The notes below the pieces were generated by a model, which had not been told where the DNA came from, searched no databases, and saw only the letters and a program-made list of their open reading frames with translations. Shown here piece after piece: positions 37,906-48,114 of a DNA stretch of 64,000 bases. The stretch is from contig NZ_JAFMZZ010000001.1 of NCBI RefSeq assembly GCF_017356245.1, positions 3,595,201 to 3,659,200 of the forward strand. The letters run 5' to 3'. Each line of letters begins with the position of its first letter. The first letter of the stretch is position 1. The position numbers and the translations under genes were made by a program. The stretch is from Bordetella petrii. Its GTDB lineage: Bacteria > Pseudomonadota > Gammaproteobacteria > Burkholderiales > Burkholderiaceae_B.

Positions 37906-37945
37906 GGGGCTCGCCCCGCCCTACCGTAGGGCAGGCCCGAGGCCC
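37906..37945. repeat. REP-like hairpin between atpG and atpA
   Basis: GCCCTA (37918-37923) pairs with TAGGGC (37927-37932) around CCG. Outer imperfect arms, GGGGCTCG and CGAGGCCC, extend the stem. The GCCCTACCGTAGGGC core resembles REP-type palindromes common in proteobacteria. It may act as an mRNA-stability or partial-termination site inside the operon. Confidence 0.55.
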
Positions 37946-37966
37946 GCCGCTACGCCAGACATTGCC

Positions 37967-39508
37967 TTAAAAAGCACCGTGCTTCTTGAAATCCTGGATG
38001 GCGGCAGCCAGTTCGGCTTCGTCGTCCTTGGACAGTTCCTTGGTGTCTTCGACACGCTGGATCAGGCCGGCATGCTTGGCCTTGAGTTGATCCTTCAGCG
38101 ATTTTTCGAAGGCCAGGACCTGCGCCACGTCCACGTCATCCAGGTAACCGTTGTTGACCGTGTACAGCGTGACGGCCAGTTCCCACACTTGCAGCGGCTG
38201 GTATTGCGGCTGCTTGAGCAGTTCGACCACGCGCTTGCCGCGTTCGAGCTGGCGACGGGTGGCGTCGTCGAGGTCGGAGGCGAACTGCGCGAAGGCGGCC
38301 AGTTCACGGTACTGGGCCAGGTCGGTACGGATACCGCCCGACAGCTTCTTGATGACCTTGGTCTGGGCCGCACCGCCCACCCGCGACACCGAGATACCGG
38401 CGTTGATGGCGGGGCGCACGCCGGCGTTGAACAGGTCGGTTTCCAGGAAGATCTGGCCGTCGGTGATCGAGATCACGTTGGTGGGCACGAAGGCCGACAC
38501 GTCGCCTGCCTGGGTTTCGATGATCGGCAGCGCGGTCAGCGAGCCGGTCTTGCCCTTGACGGCGCCGTTGGTGAACTTCTCGACGTATTCTTCGTTGACG
38601 CGCGCGGCGCGCTCGAGCAGGCGCGAGTGCAGGTAGAACACGTCGCCGGGGTAGGCTTCGCGGCCGGGCGGACGGCGCAGCAGCAGCGAGACCTGGCGGT
38701 AGGCCCAGGCTTGCTTGGTCAGGTCGTCATAGATGATCAGGGCGTCTTCGCCGCGGTCGCGGAAGTATTCGCCCATGGTGCAGCCGGCGTAGGCGGCCAG
38801 GTACTGCATGGCGGCCGAATCGGAAGCCGAGGCGGCCACGACGATGGTGTATTCCATGGCGCCGTGCTCTTCGAGCTTGCGCACCACGTTGTTGATGGTC
38901 GACGCCTTCTGGCCGATGGCGACGTACACGCAGGTGACGCCCTTGCCCTTCTGGCTGATGATGGTGTCGACGGCAACGGCGGTTTTACCGGTTTGGCGGT
39001 CGCCGATGATCAGTTCGCGCTGGCCGCGGCCGATCGGCACCATGGAGTCGATGGCCTTGATGCCGGTTTGCAGCGGCTGCGACACCGAGCGGCGGGCGAT
39101 CACGCCAGGCGCCACTTTTTCGATGATGTCGGTTTCTTTGGTGTCGATGGGGCCCTTGCCGTCGATGGGCACGCCCAGCGTGTTGACCACGCGGCCCTTC
39201 AGTTCGGGGCCGACCGGCACTTCGAGGATGCGGCCGGTGGTCTTGACCTGGTCGCCTTCCGACACGCCGGTGTAGTCGCCCAGAATCACGGCGCCGACGG
39301 AGTCGCGCTCGAGGTTCAGCGCCACGCCGAAGACGTTGTTGGGAAATTCGAGCATTTCGCCCTGCATCACGTCGGACAGGCCGTGGATGCGGGTGATGCC
39401 GTCGGTTACGGACACGACGGCGCCCTGGGTGCGAATGTCAGCCGAAGCGCCCAGGCCCTCGATGCGGCTCTTGAGCAGTTCGCTGATCTCGGAGGGATTG
39501 AGTTGCAT
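37967..39508 (-). CDS. atpA: ATP synthase F1 subunit alpha
   Basis: 513 residues, exactly the length of the E. coli subunit. The noncatalytic nucleotide site has [16 protein letters not shown], and [19 protein letters not shown] is the alpha/beta family signature containing the arginine finger. The N-terminal [18 protein letters not shown] binds the delta subunit. It forms the hexamer with beta. Confidence 0.98.
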   Translation of the reverse strand: MQLNPSEISELLKSRIEGLGASADIRTQGAVVSVTDGITRIHGLSDVMQGEMLEFPNNVFGVALNLERDSVGAVILGDYTGVSEGDQVKTTGRILEVPVGPELKGRVVNTLGVPIDGKGPIDTKETDIIEKVAPGVIARRSVSQPLQTGIKAIDSMVPIGRGQRELIIGDRQTGKTAVAVDTIISQKGKGVTCVYVAIGQKASTINNVVRKLEEHGAMEYTIVVAASASDSAAMQYLAAYAGCTMGEYFRDRGEDALIIYDDLTKQAWAYRQVSLLLRRPPGREAYPGDVFYLHSRLLERAARVNEEYVEKFTNGAVKGKTGSLTALPIIETQAGDVSAFVPTNVISITDGQIFLETDLFNAGVRPAINAGISVSRVGGAAQTKVIKKLSGGIRTDLAQYRELAAFAQFASDLDDATRRQLERGKRVVELLKQPQYQPLQVWELAVTLYTVNNGYLDDVDVAQVLAFEKSLKDQLKAKHAGLIQRVEDTKELSKDDEAELAAAIQDFKKHGAF

Positions 39509-39538
39509 ATTGACTCCTGGAATCCTGTTTGTCTGGCG

Positions 39539-40078
39539 TCAGGCGGCCAGCGTATCCCGCAAGCGGGCCAATTGAGCTTGTACGGAAGTATCGAGCACCT
39601 GGTCGCCAACCGCCACGCGCACGCCGCCGATGAGCGACTTATCGACCGTGACGCTGGGCTTGAGCTTGAGGCCTAACTTGGTTTCGAGCGCCTCGATCAG
39701 TTCCTTGACCTGGGCGTCGCTGAGTTCGAACGCGCTGGTGATTTCCGCCTGCGCCGTGCCTTCGTGGCGATTCTTCAGCGCGACGAATTGCTCGGCGATG
39801 ACGGGCAGCAACAGCAGCCGGTCGTTGGCCACCAGCAGTTCGATGAAATTGCGAACGGCCTGGGGCAGCTGGGCCTTGACCAGGCCGGTAAACAGCCCGG
39901 TGCGCTGGGCATCGTCCAGGCGCGGATCGTTCATCGCTTCGCGCACGTCGGGATGGGCGGCCAACTGGGCCAGCTCGCCGATCAGGTCGGACCAGGCCGG
40001 CAAGCCGGCCTTGTCGTCACGCGCCACGCTGAAAATCGCTTCAGCGTAGGGCCGGGCAACAGTGGAAAGTTCAGCCAT
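39539..40078 (-). CDS. atpH: ATP synthase F1 subunit delta
   Basis: 179 residues (E. coli 177). [19 protein letters not shown] is the typical N-terminal helix that binds alpha, and [31 protein letters not shown] is the C-terminal signature. It joins the peripheral stalk to F1. It sits 12 bases after atpF. Confidence 0.96.
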   Translation of the reverse strand: MAELSTVARPYAEAIFSVARDDKAGLPAWSDLIGELAQLAAHPDVREAMNDPRLDDAQRTGLFTGLVKAQLPQAVRNFIELLVANDRLLLLPVIAEQFVALKNRHEGTAQAEITSAFELSDAQVKELIEALETKLGLKLKPSVTVDKSLIGGVRVAVGDQVLDTSVQAQLARLRDTLAA

Positions 40079-40090
40079 GGCGTTCCTGGA

Positions 40091-40561
40091 TTAAAGCTGC
40101 GCCTTGAGCTGGTTGAGCAGCTCGGCGTGGGCGCGGGCGTCGACCTCGCGCTTGAGGATCTGTTCAGCACCCTTGACGGCCAGCGCGGCGACGTCGTCGC
40201 GCAGCGTATCGCGGGCACGCTGAACTTCCTGCGCGGCATCCTGTGCCGCCTGGGCGACGATGCGGGCGCGTTCAGCTTCGGCTTCACGGCGAGCCTGCTC
40301 GATCAGCGAGGCGGCCTGCTTCTCGGCCTCGATGATGCGGGCGTGGTTCTCGGATTTTGCAGAAGCCTCGATCAGACTGACGCGCGCCTGGGCCTGGGCC
40401 AGATCGGCCTTGCCCTTCTCGGCGGCGGCCAGGCCGTCGGCGATTTTTTGGCGGCGCTCGTCCATCGCCTTCGTCAGGGGCGGCCACACGAATTTCATCG
40501 TGAACCAGCCCAGAACGAAGAACACGAGCATCTGGAAAAAGATCGTCGCGTTCAGATTCAC
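40091..40561 (-). CDS. atpF: ATP synthase F0 subunit b
   Basis: 156 residues from a GTG start at 40561, behind AAAGGAAC. This gives exactly the length of E. coli subunit b and the conserved N-terminus (M)[19 protein letters not shown] as membrane anchor. A start further upstream (40609) would add a poorly conserved tail. The rest is a long charged helix ([28 protein letters not shown]...) that dimerises as the peripheral stalk. A hairpin at 40627-40662 separates it from atpE. Confidence 0.95.
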   Translation of the reverse strand: MNLNATIFFQMLVFFVLGWFTMKFVWPPLTKAMDERRQKIADGLAAAEKGKADLAQAQARVSLIEASAKSENHARIIEAEKQAASLIEQARREAEAERARIVAQAAQDAAQEVQRARDTLRDDVAALAVKGAEQILKREVDARAHAELLNQLKAQL

Positions 40562-40626
40562 GGTCGTTCCTTTAACACCTTGCGGCTCCGGACGCGTCAA
40601 GGGCGCCACGGAGCACTCGATACTTT

Positions 40627-40662
40627 GCCGGCATGCGGCGAAAAATTTTCGCCGCCGCCGGC
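40627..40662 (-). promoter_or_regulatory. Long intercistronic hairpin between atpE and atpF
   Basis: GCGGCGAAAA (40635-40644) and TTTTCGCCGC (40646-40655) form a perfect 10-bp stem around one base. Outer GCCGGC arms (40627-40632 and 40657-40662) extend it. In the transcript it lies directly 3' of the atpE coding region. It could stabilise the atpE message or cause partial termination, giving the high c-subunit output needed (inference). Confidence 0.6.
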
Positions 40663-40709
40663 GTCAAACCCGCCATTGCGCCGGCGGGCGTTGCCATGGA
40701 CCGTCGGGC

Positions 40710-40979
<270 letters not shown>

Positions 40980-41065
40980 TCAAATTGTAAGAAAACGGTA
41001 CTGCTAGGAATGCAAGAAAACCTTGCGCCCCGGGCGCGGGCGGCCTGCCCGCGCCAGGAATAGGG

Positions 41066-41947
41066 TCAATGCCCTTCGTGTGCCTGGCCGATGTACACCA
41101 GCGTCAGCATCATGAAGATGAAAGCCTGCAACAGCACGATCAGGATGTGGAAGATGGCCCACACCGAACCGGCCAGCACATGCCCGATGCCCAGGCTGAT
41201 GCTGGAGGCGTTCAGGCCCGTCCAGGCGCCGCCCAGCAGGGCGATCAGCATGAAGATGAGTTCGCCGGCGAACATGTTGCCGAACAACCGCATGCCCAGC
41301 GACACCGACTTGGCGGCGTATTCGATCAGGTTGAGCAGCAGGTTGGCGGGAGCCAGCAGCAGCGCGCCGATGCCATGGCCATGGAAAGGCGCCGTGAAGA
41401 GTTCTTTGACGAAGCCGCCCGGGTGCTTGATCTTGATGCCGTAGTAGAGCATCAGCAGCAGCACGCCCATGGACATGCCCATGGGCACGTTCAGGTCGGC
41501 GGTGGGCAGGATGCGGTGGTAGTAGAGCGGGTCGCCGTGGTGGGCACCCAGGCCGGTCCAGCGCCAGATGGTGGGCATGAGGTCGACCGGGATCAGGTCG
41601 AGCGCGTTCATCAGGATGATCCAGAGGAACACGGTAAGGGCCAGCGGCGCCACGAACTGGCGGCTCTTGGCGTTGTTGACGATGCCCTTGGCCTGGTCGT
41701 CGACCATGTCGACGATCATTTCGACGAAGACCTGGAAGCGGCCCGGCACATTGGAAGAGGCGCGGCGCGCGGCCAGCCAGAGAAACAGCACCACGACCAG
41801 GCCGGTGAGAGCGGACCAGAACACCGAGTCGTAGTTGATGACGTTGAACTGGGCGATGACGGACTGCTTTTCGCCAATATTGTTCAAGTGCACCAAGTGG
41901 TGCTGTATGTACGCGGCCTGAGGTGTTACGTCGCTGGCAGCAGCCAT
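41066..41947 (-). CDS. atpB: ATP synthase F0 subunit a
   Basis: 293 residues with several membrane segments. The essential Arg is in [26 protein letters not shown], matching E. coli Arg210, and the final helix is [26 protein letters not shown]. It forms the two proton half-channels against the c-ring. It is followed by atpE after 113 bp. Confidence 0.97.
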   Translation of the reverse strand: MAAASDVTPQAAYIQHHLVHLNNIGEKQSVIAQFNVINYDSVFWSALTGLVVVLFLWLAARRASSNVPGRFQVFVEMIVDMVDDQAKGIVNNAKSRQFVAPLALTVFLWIILMNALDLIPVDLMPTIWRWTGLGAHHGDPLYYHRILPTADLNVPMGMSMGVLLLMLYYGIKIKHPGGFVKELFTAPFHGHGIGALLLAPANLLLNLIEYAAKSVSLGMRLFGNMFAGELIFMLIALLGGAWTGLNASSISLGIGHVLAGSVWAIFHILIVLLQAFIFMMLTLVYIGQAHEGH

Positions 41948-42017
41948 TTGAACCCTACCCTGTTTGCTATGTGGCCGGATCTTGCGAGCCGGCCGTTTAC
42001 ATGATCTTTTTAAGCAG

Positions 42018-42446
42018 CTACGACAACTTGCGGAACAGCAACAGCACGAGATAGCCCTTCAGCGTGAGGATCAGCCCGAGCAGCACCGCCGGCCACACCA
42101 GCCAGCCTTGCGCCACACGCGACAGCAGCCACAACAGCAGTGCCGTCATGAGCAGCTTGACCATCTCGCCGAGGAAAAAAGTAACGGGGCTGGTTCGGCC
42201 CGACTTGAGGACGTTGATGAGCAGGCGCAATGCAAACAACGCATTGGGTATGAAATACGCCCCCGCCCCCGCCAACGCCGACAACCCTGCCGCCGCACCC
42301 GCAATGATCCCTGCAATTGCTGCCGCTGCGAGCCCCATGGCGCCCTGCGCCGCCAATACCCACAAGAGCCCCCGGCAAGCCTGGGCATCGAGTGCCGCGC
42401 GATCGGCATCGGTAAGCACCGGATTCTGTTCCACCAGGCTTTGCAT
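42018..42446 (-). CDS. atpI: ATP synthase subunit I
   Basis: 142 residues from the ATG at 42446, behind GGGGAAG; an in-frame TTG at 42470 is the alternative. Four hydrophobic segments, with the conserved basic loop [31 protein letters not shown] of AtpI proteins. The family assists assembly of the c-ring. It is the promoter-proximal gene of the operon. Confidence 0.88.
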   Translation of the reverse strand: MQSLVEQNPVLTDADRAALDAQACRGLLWVLAAQGAMGLAAAAIAGIIAGAAAGLSALAGAGAYFIPNALFALRLLINVLKSGRTSPVTFFLGEMVKLLMTALLLWLLSRVAQGWLVWPAVLLGLILTLKGYLVLLLFRKLS

Positions 42447-42526
42447 CAGGCTTCCCCGCTCTTGCGGCAAAGACAGGCGCGGCAGGCTTACCGCGTGTTT
42501 TTATCCCGCAAGCGTCAAACTCGTAG

Positions 42527-42556
42527 AGTATAGCGTGATTCGTTTTGGTCGGGCAA
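42527..42556 (-). promoter_or_regulatory. Promoter of the ATP synthase operon
   Basis: On the minus strand, TTGCCC (42556-42551) and TATACT (42532-42527) are separated by 18 nt, about 80 bp upstream of the atpI start. Confidence 0.6.
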
Positions 42557-42562
42557 ATGAAG

Positions 42563-42594
42563 AAACCGACGCCGGATCAGTCCGGCGCCGGTTT
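42563..42594. terminator. Bidirectional hairpin after the DUF1254 gene
   Basis: AAACCG-A-CGCCGGA, a 4-nt loop TCAG, then TCCGGCG-C-CGGTTT: a long stem with one mismatch and short U-tracts on both sides. It lies 34 bp beyond the DUF1254 stop and just upstream of the atp promoter, insulating the two. Confidence 0.65.
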
Positions 42595-42627
42595 TGCAAC
42601 ACGGCCGCAAGGCCGCCCCGGGCGGGG

Positions 42628-44190
42628 TCAGTCTTCTTTGACTGGCGGCGGCGCCCAATGGCCATCGAGGGCGATGTCTTTGGGCCAGTACAGCCGCATG
42701 TTGAGCATGAAGTTGCCCTGGTGCGGCGCGGGCAGCCAGTTGGCCGCCTTGCGCGGGCCCGGGTCATCGCGCTGGATGTAGATGTCCAGCGAGCCGTCGG
42801 CGTTGTATCGCAGGGGATCGGTGCTGCGCAGCGCGTAACGGCCGATGGAGTTGGCGGCCAGGCCCTGATCGGCGTTGTACAGGATCAGGGACCACGACGC
42901 ATTGACCGGCGGCAATTGCCCCTTGTCGAAATGCAGCACGTACTCTTCGTCGCTGCGCAGCAGCTCGCCGTCGTCATCGATGGTGGTGACCGGGTACAGC
43001 GCGTCCTGCGGCGTGTTGGCGCCCAGCCCGGCATAGGCGATGGCGGCGCGGCGGGTGTAATCGGTGCCGTAGGTGCCGATGCCATGCAGCACCGTGCTCC
43101 AGCCGTTCATGGGCTTGCCCAACTGGGCAACCGCATCGGCGATGCGGCGCCCCGCCACGGGACGCGCGTCGGCCAGCGCCTGCTGCACCACCGGGTCGAG
43201 GCGGCTGTACGAAAAGGGCTGCGGGCCCGCCAGGCCGATGCGGCGCATGCGCGACAGGATCGCATTGTCGTTGGCGTGCGGCGGATTGGCGGCCAGCAGT
43301 TCCGAGAACACCGTGAAGAACGTGGCCGGGTCCATGGCGGCCACCTGCTGGCCGGGCGAGCCCTGGGCGTTCCAGGTAACCGACGAGACCGGGGGCGGCA
43401 GCATCGGGGCCGCGCCCACCGGCACGTAGCCGGGGCTGGCCGGGCTTTGCGGCCAGGTGGCCGGCTTGGCCGCGCCGCGGCGCGGCGGGGTGACCAGCGC
43501 GGGCGGCGGCGCCGCCATCGGCGAGGCAGTCATGCCGGCCTGAAACTGGTTGACGGCGCCATATTCGTTGGGCCCGCCAGTCTGGATGCGGGCGATCAGC
43601 CATCCCATGCCGGTGGGGCTGCGCACGACATCCGCGCCGATCGGCGCGGTGCCCTGCCAGTGCGGGCCGACGATGGCGAAGGTTTGCTCGCCATTGCCGG
43701 TGGTGCGGGTGCCGCGCGAGGCGAACTCGTCGGTCCACATGTCGAGCAGCGACAGCGCGTAGTAGCGGCCGCCCGAGGCGGGCACGCGCACGATCAGCGG
43801 CTGGCGCGAAACGTCGAACCAGAGGCTGGAATACAGCATGTCGGTGCTGGGCCAGGCCACGTCGGTGGCGCCGGGATCCGGAAACACCGTGCGGTGGCCG
43901 AACTGATTCATGGGCGCCTTGCCCGCCAGCGGTGTCTGCACCTGGGTCGAGGCCCGCCGCGTCGCCTCCATCAGCACCATCGGATAAGCGTAGAGGTAGG
44001 CGTCGACCGCGATGTCGCGCAATTCTTCGGCGGTAACGGCGGGGCTGGACGCGGCCGTCGGGGTTTCGGACACCAGCCGCATCGAGGGCCGCGGCTGGGC
44101 CAGGGCGGCGCAGGCAAAGCCGGCGGCCAGCGCGCCGGCCAGCAGGGCCCGGGGCCAGCGGCGTGTGAGGGGAAATGGACGGTTATGCAT
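42628..44190 (-). CDS. Exported DUF1254/DUF1214 domain protein
   Basis: 520 residues from the ATG at 44190. The signal peptide is MHNRPFPLTRRWPRALLAGALAAGFACAALA. DUF1254 follows (ELRDIAVDAYLYAYPMVLMEATRR, WPSTDMLYSSLWFDVSRQPLIVRVPASGGRYYALSLLDMWTDEFA, split motifs). A Pro/Ala-rich insert around residues 240-290 precedes the C-terminal DUF1214 part (SWSLILYNADQGLAANSIGRYALRS, QRDDPGPRKAANWLPAP). The family is widespread, periplasmic and functionally uncharacterised. The gene stands alone between the atp operon and a crotonase gene. Confidence 0.85.
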   Translation of the reverse strand: MHNRPFPLTRRWPRALLAGALAAGFACAALAQPRPSMRLVSETPTAASSPAVTAEELRDIAVDAYLYAYPMVLMEATRRASTQVQTPLAGKAPMNQFGHRTVFPDPGATDVAWPSTDMLYSSLWFDVSRQPLIVRVPASGGRYYALSLLDMWTDEFASRGTRTTGNGEQTFAIVGPHWQGTAPIGADVVRSPTGMGWLIARIQTGGPNEYGAVNQFQAGMTASPMAAPPPALVTPPRRGAAKPATWPQSPASPGYVPVGAAPMLPPPVSSVTWNAQGSPGQQVAAMDPATFFTVFSELLAANPPHANDNAILSRMRRIGLAGPQPFSYSRLDPVVQQALADARPVAGRRIADAVAQLGKPMNGWSTVLHGIGTYGTDYTRRAAIAYAGLGANTPQDALYPVTTIDDDGELLRSDEEYVLHFDKGQLPPVNASWSLILYNADQGLAANSIGRYALRSTDPLRYNADGSLDIYIQRDDPGPRKAANWLPAPHQGNFMLNMRLYWPKDIALDGHWAPPPVKED

Positions 44191-44387
44191 GGGGGGCTCC
44201 TTGTTCGTTGTTGGCAAACGAGCCAGCCATCCCGCCCGGAAGGGGATGGCCTTTTTCGGCATGACGCTGCTTCAGGATAGGCGCGGAAGCTGCAACAAGG
44301 TGAGATTTAAAGGTTACAGCCCGAAACCAACCGTCCATATTCCCCGCGCAATCCGTTTTTGTTCGCCGGGAGCCCGCGTAACAAGCG

Positions 44388-45164
44388 TTACTTGTGCCGG
44401 AAAGCCGGCGGGCGCTTTTCCATGAAGGCGGCCATGCCTTCTTTCTGGTCTTCGGTGCCGAACAGCGAATGGAACACGCGGCGCTCGAACAGCAGCCCTT
44501 CGTTCAGCGACGACTCGAAGGCGCGGTTGACGCATTCCTTGGCCATCATGACCGAGGGCAGCGACATCGAGGCAATGACAGTGGCGGCCTCGAGGGCTTC
44601 GTCCATCAGCTTGTCGGCCGGGACCACGCGCGATACCAGCCCGGCCCGCTCGGCTTCTTCGGCGCCCATCATGCGGGCGGTGAGGGCCAGGTCCATGGCC
44701 TTGGCCTTGCCCACCGCGCGGGGCAGGCGCTGCGTGCCGCCGGCGCCGGGAATGACGCCCAGCTTGATTTCCGGCTGGCCGAACCGGGCGGTGTCGGCGG
44801 CGATGATGATGTCGCACATCATGGCGAGCTCGCAGCCGCCGCCCAGGGCGTAGCCGGACACGGCCGCGATGACGGGCTTGCGGATGCGCTTGAGGGTTTC
44901 CCAGTTGCGGGTGATGTATTCGCTGCCATAGACGTCCATATAAGACCAATCTTTCATGGCGCCGATGTCTGCGCCGGCGGCGAACGCCTTCTCGCTGCCC
45001 GTGATGACCACCGCGCCGATGCCGTCGTCGGCTTCGAAAGCCAGCAGCGCGGCGCCCAGCTCATTCATGAGCTGGTCATTGAGCGCATTGAGCGCCTTGG
45101 GGCGGTTCAGCGTCAGCAGCCCGACGCGTCCACGGGTTTCGACCAGCACAAACGATTCGCTCAT
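44388..45164 (-). CDS. Enoyl-CoA hydratase (crotonase family)
   Basis: 258 residues with both catalytic Glu positions intact: [22 protein letters not shown] and [27 protein letters not shown]. The oxyanion-hole segment is [14 protein letters not shown]. It therefore looks like a true hydratase, adding water to trans-2-enoyl-CoA, of the short-chain FadB/EchA type. It is a single gene, divergent from the M61 peptidase with a 46-bp gap. Confidence 0.94.
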   Translation of the reverse strand: MSESFVLVETRGRVGLLTLNRPKALNALNDQLMNELGAALLAFEADDGIGAVVITGSEKAFAAGADIGAMKDWSYMDVYGSEYITRNWETLKRIRKPVIAAVSGYALGGGCELAMMCDIIIAADTARFGQPEIKLGVIPGAGGTQRLPRAVGKAKAMDLALTARMMGAEEAERAGLVSRVVPADKLMDEALEAATVIASMSLPSVMMAKECVNRAFESSLNEGLLFERRVFHSLFGTEDQKEGMAAFMEKRPPAFRHK

Positions 45165-45210
45165 GGGGATGTCTCCTGGAAAAATAAATGTAGGTCAGTA
45201 AGATAGCGCA

Positions 45211-46974
45211 ATGGACACCCCCGTAATTTACCGCCTAGAGCCCAGCGACCCCGCCGGCCATCGCTACCGCATCACCCTGACCGTGCCGCAGCCGGACCCC
45301 GACGGCCAGCGGCTGGCATTGCCGGCCTGGATTCCCGGCAGCTACCTGATCCGCGATTTCTCGCGCCAGGTCGAGACCTTGCAGGCACGGTCGGCCGGCC
45401 GCCCGGTCGCCGTCACCAAGCTCGACAACCACACCTGGCAAGCCGCGCCCTGCGCCGGCCCGCTGCAGATCGACTACACCGTCTACGCCTGGGACCTGTC
45501 CGTGCGCGGTGCGCACCTGGACGAGGCTCACGGCTTTTTCAACGGCACCAGTGTGTTCCTGCGGGTAGAGGGCCGCGAAAACGCGCCCTGCCTGCTGGAC
45601 CTGGCCCCGCCGCGCGGCATTGCCGGCTGGAAGGTCTACACCAGCCTGCCCGAGGCGCGCGGCCACGCCGGCGCGGCCCGCCGGCACGGCTTCGGCCTGT
45701 ACCGGGCCCCCGACTACGACGCGCTGATCGACCACCCCGTGGAAATGGGCACGCCCCAGGTGGCCCGCTTTACCGCGCACGGCGCCGAGCACGAACTGGT
45801 CTTCACCGGCGTGGCGCCCCGCCTCGACCTGAGCCGCATCGCCGCCGACGCGCGCCGCATCTGCGAAGCCCAGATCGCCTTCTTCGAGCCGCGCAGCAAG
45901 CGTGCGCCCTTCCTGGACAGCAGCGACCGCTATGTATTCATGACCATGGTGGTGGGCGACGGGCACGGTGGCCTGGAACACCGCGCCAGCACCGCGCTGA
46001 TGGCGTCGCGCAAAGACCTGCCGGTGCTGGGCCAGCAAGGCCAGGGCGAGGGCTATCGCGGCTTTCTGGGGCTGGTCAGCCATGAATACTTCCATACCTG
46101 GAACGTCAAGCGCATCAAGCCGGCCGCCTTCGCGCCCTACCATCTGCAGCAGCCCGACCTGACGCGGCTGCTGTGGGTGTTCGAGGGCTTCACGTCGTAC
46201 TACGACGACCTGATGCTGCTGCGCGCGGGCGCCATCGGCCTGACCGACTACCTGCGCCTGCTGGCCAAAACGATTACCAGCGTGGCGCGTTCGCCGGGGC
46301 GCCGCAAGCAGTCGGTGGCCGAAAGCTCGTTCGATGCCTGGACCCGCTACTACAAGCAGGACGAGAACTCGCCCAACGCGCTGGTCAGCTACTACACCAA
46401 GGGCGCGCTGGTGGCGCTGGGGCTGGACCTGACCATCCGGCGCGAGTCCGGCGGCGCGCGCTCGCTGGACGATGTCATGCGGCTGCTGTGGCAGCGCTAC
46501 GGCCGCGATTTCTATCGCGGCAAGGCGCAGGGCCTGCCCGAAGACGCCCTGCCCGCGCTGGTCCGCGAAGCCACCGGCGTGGATGTGCGGCGCTTCGTGG
46601 CGCGCCACGCCTACGGCACGGCCGACGTGCCGCTGGCCGAATTGCTGGCGCCGCACGGCGTCGGCCTGCACTGGAAGCCCACGGTCAACATCCCGTCGCT
46701 GGATGTGCGCACGCGCAAACAGGGCGATGCCCTGGCGCTGGCCACGGTGCTCGAGGGCGGCGCGGCCCACAAAGGCGGCCTGTCGGCCGGCGATGTGCTG
46801 GTGGCGGTCGACGGGCTGCGCGTGGATGCGCCGGCCGGGCTGGAGCTGCTGCTGGCGCAATACCGCGCCGGCGACCGCGTGACGGTGCACGTGTTCCGCC
46901 GCGACGAACTGCGCGCCTTCACTGTGCGGCTGGCCGCGCCGGCGGCGCTGGACTGCGTGCTGTCGGTAAAGTAG
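45211..46974 (+). CDS. M61-family glycyl aminopeptidase-like metallopeptidase with PDZ domain
   Basis: 587 residues. An N-terminal beta domain (DPAGHRYRITLTVPQP, LPAWIPGSYLIRDFSRQVE) precedes the zinc site SHEYFHTWNVKRIKP (H-E-x-x-H, with the downstream Glu in WVFEGFTSYYDD). A C-terminal PDZ domain starts around GDALALATVLEGGAAHKGGLSAGDVLVAVDG. There is no signal peptide, so cytoplasmic. The family includes Sphingomonas glycyl aminopeptidase, which prefers N-terminal Gly/Ala. A twin-hairpin repeat follows 10 bp after its stop. Confidence 0.93.
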   Translation: MDTPVIYRLEPSDPAGHRYRITLTVPQPDPDGQRLALPAWIPGSYLIRDFSRQVETLQARSAGRPVAVTKLDNHTWQAAPCAGPLQIDYTVYAWDLSVRGAHLDEAHGFFNGTSVFLRVEGRENAPCLLDLAPPRGIAGWKVYTSLPEARGHAGAARRHGFGLYRAPDYDALIDHPVEMGTPQVARFTAHGAEHELVFTGVAPRLDLSRIAADARRICEAQIAFFEPRSKRAPFLDSSDRYVFMTMVVGDGHGGLEHRASTALMASRKDLPVLGQQGQGEGYRGFLGLVSHEYFHTWNVKRIKPAAFAPYHLQQPDLTRLLWVFEGFTSYYDDLMLLRAGAIGLTDYLRLLAKTITSVARSPGRRKQSVAESSFDAWTRYYKQDENSPNALVSYYTKGALVALGLDLTIRRESGGARSLDDVMRLLWQRYGRDFYRGKAQGLPEDALPALVREATGVDVRRFVARHAYGTADVPLAELLAPHGVGLHWKPTVNIPSLDVRTRKQGDALALATVLEGGAAHKGGLSAGDVLVAVDGLRVDAPAGLELLLAQYRAGDRVTVHVFRRDELRAFTVRLAAPAALDCVLSVK

Positions 46975-46984
46975 CGGCCGCCCA

Positions 46985-47075
46985 GGTGTCAGGCTCCGCC
47001 AGGTGCCTGACACCGCAGTACGCCGCGGCCGTCTCAGTCCCTACGGTGTCCGATACCCTGCGGGAGTCGGACACC
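46985..47075. repeat. Twin-hairpin dispersed repeat, copy 4 (mixed-arm form)
   Basis: Left hairpin 46985-47014 (GGTGTCAGGC / GCCTGACACC, 10-nt loop), a 30-nt core 47015-47044 containing GTCTCAG, and right hairpin 47045-47075 (GGTGTCCGAT / GTCGGACACC, one G-T wobble). The two arms belong to the two different stem sequence types seen separately in copies 1 and 2. CCAGG before and CCTGG after extend the terminal inverted repeat. It lies between the M61 gene and the convergent oxidoreductase gene. Confidence 0.93.
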
Positions 47076-47104
47076 TGGCAACAGCCCGGGATGGTTCGCC
47101 ATCT

Positions 47105-48001
47105 TCAGCCGGCGCCGCGCTCCCAGTGGCGCTGGATGGCCTTGGCGGCCACCACGCCATCGGCCAGCGAAGTCACCACGCAGGGGTGCATGCGGTGGGC
47201 GACCTCGCCGATGCCGTAGACGCCGGACACGCTGGCCTCGGCCGTGGCGGCATCGGTGCGTATATACCCGCGCGGGTCGCGCTGCAGGCCCAGGCCGTCG
47301 GCAAACGCGGCCTGCGGCTCCCAGCCGTAGAACACCAGAATCACGTCATAGGCCTGCCCATCCACCGTGCGCGCCGCGGGATCGACCCGGTAGGGGCCGA
47401 CCCGCACGCCGTCGCGGCCGGCCCGCGACACCCATTGCTGCTGGGCGCGCACGCTGCGGGCGTACAGATGCACGCTGCGCGCGCCCCGGTTGCGCACATA
47501 GACGAAGTTTTCATAGGCGTTGTCGCCGCCGCCCAGCACGGCCACCGACAGGCCGGTGTAGTCGTGCGCCATGATGGACGAGCCCGGCCCCACGAACACG
47601 CCGGGCCAGGCGGCGTCGGCGGGGTGGTCCGGCAGGCCGCGCGCGCGCACGCCCGAGGCGATTACCAGGGCCCGCCCCCGGACAGTGGCGCCGGCCCCGC
47701 CGGCGTCCAGATCGACTTCGAAACCGCCCTCGGCGCGCCGCGCCTGCCGCGCGGCCGTGCCCAGGCGCGCCGGTACACCGGCGGCCCGCACGCTGCTGGC
47801 GATATTGGCGGCCACCTGCTGGCCGGTAACGCCGGGCAGCACGGCGATCCAATCGTCGGCGAACGGATTGTCGTTGCCCAGCCCGCCCAGGCGCGGCCCG
47901 GCCTCGACCAGCAGCGGCGCCAGGCCCAGCCGGGCCAGCCAGATGGCGCACGAGGCCCCGGCCGGGCCGCCGCCCACGATCACTGCGTCGTATTGCTGCA
48001 T
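47105..48001 (-). CDS. FAD-dependent NAD(P) oxidoreductase, thioredoxin-reductase-like fold without the CxxC
   Basis: 298 residues from the ATG at 48001. The FAD site is DAVIVGGGPAGASCAIWLARLG, the NAD site VAVLGGGDNAYENFVYVRNRG, and the C-terminal FAD-contact segment SGVYGIGEVAHRMHPCVVTSLADGVVAA. The overall pattern is a low-molecular-weight thioredoxin reductase, yet the redox C-x-x-C between the two halves is missing, as in ferredoxin-NADP reductases of this fold. The electron acceptor is unknown. It is divergent from folB with about 110 bp between. Confidence 0.82.
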   Translation of the reverse strand: MQQYDAVIVGGGPAGASCAIWLARLGLAPLLVEAGPRLGGLGNDNPFADDWIAVLPGVTGQQVAANIASSVRAAGVPARLGTAARQARRAEGGFEVDLDAGGAGATVRGRALVIASGVRARGLPDHPADAAWPGVFVGPGSSIMAHDYTGLSVAVLGGGDNAYENFVYVRNRGARSVHLYARSVRAQQQWVSRAGRDGVRVGPYRVDPAARTVDGQAYDVILVFYGWEPQAAFADGLGLQRDPRGYIRTDAATAEASVSGVYGIGEVAHRMHPCVVTSLADGVVAAKAIQRHWERGAG

Positions 48002-48114
48002 AGTCTGTCGTATTCCGTGTGGCAATGCCGTGCGCCGCGCGGGCGCATCAGGCGGATTGTAGCCAGGGGCCCCACCCGCCTTACAATTCCGGTTCTCTCT
48101 TCCAGGTATTCATC

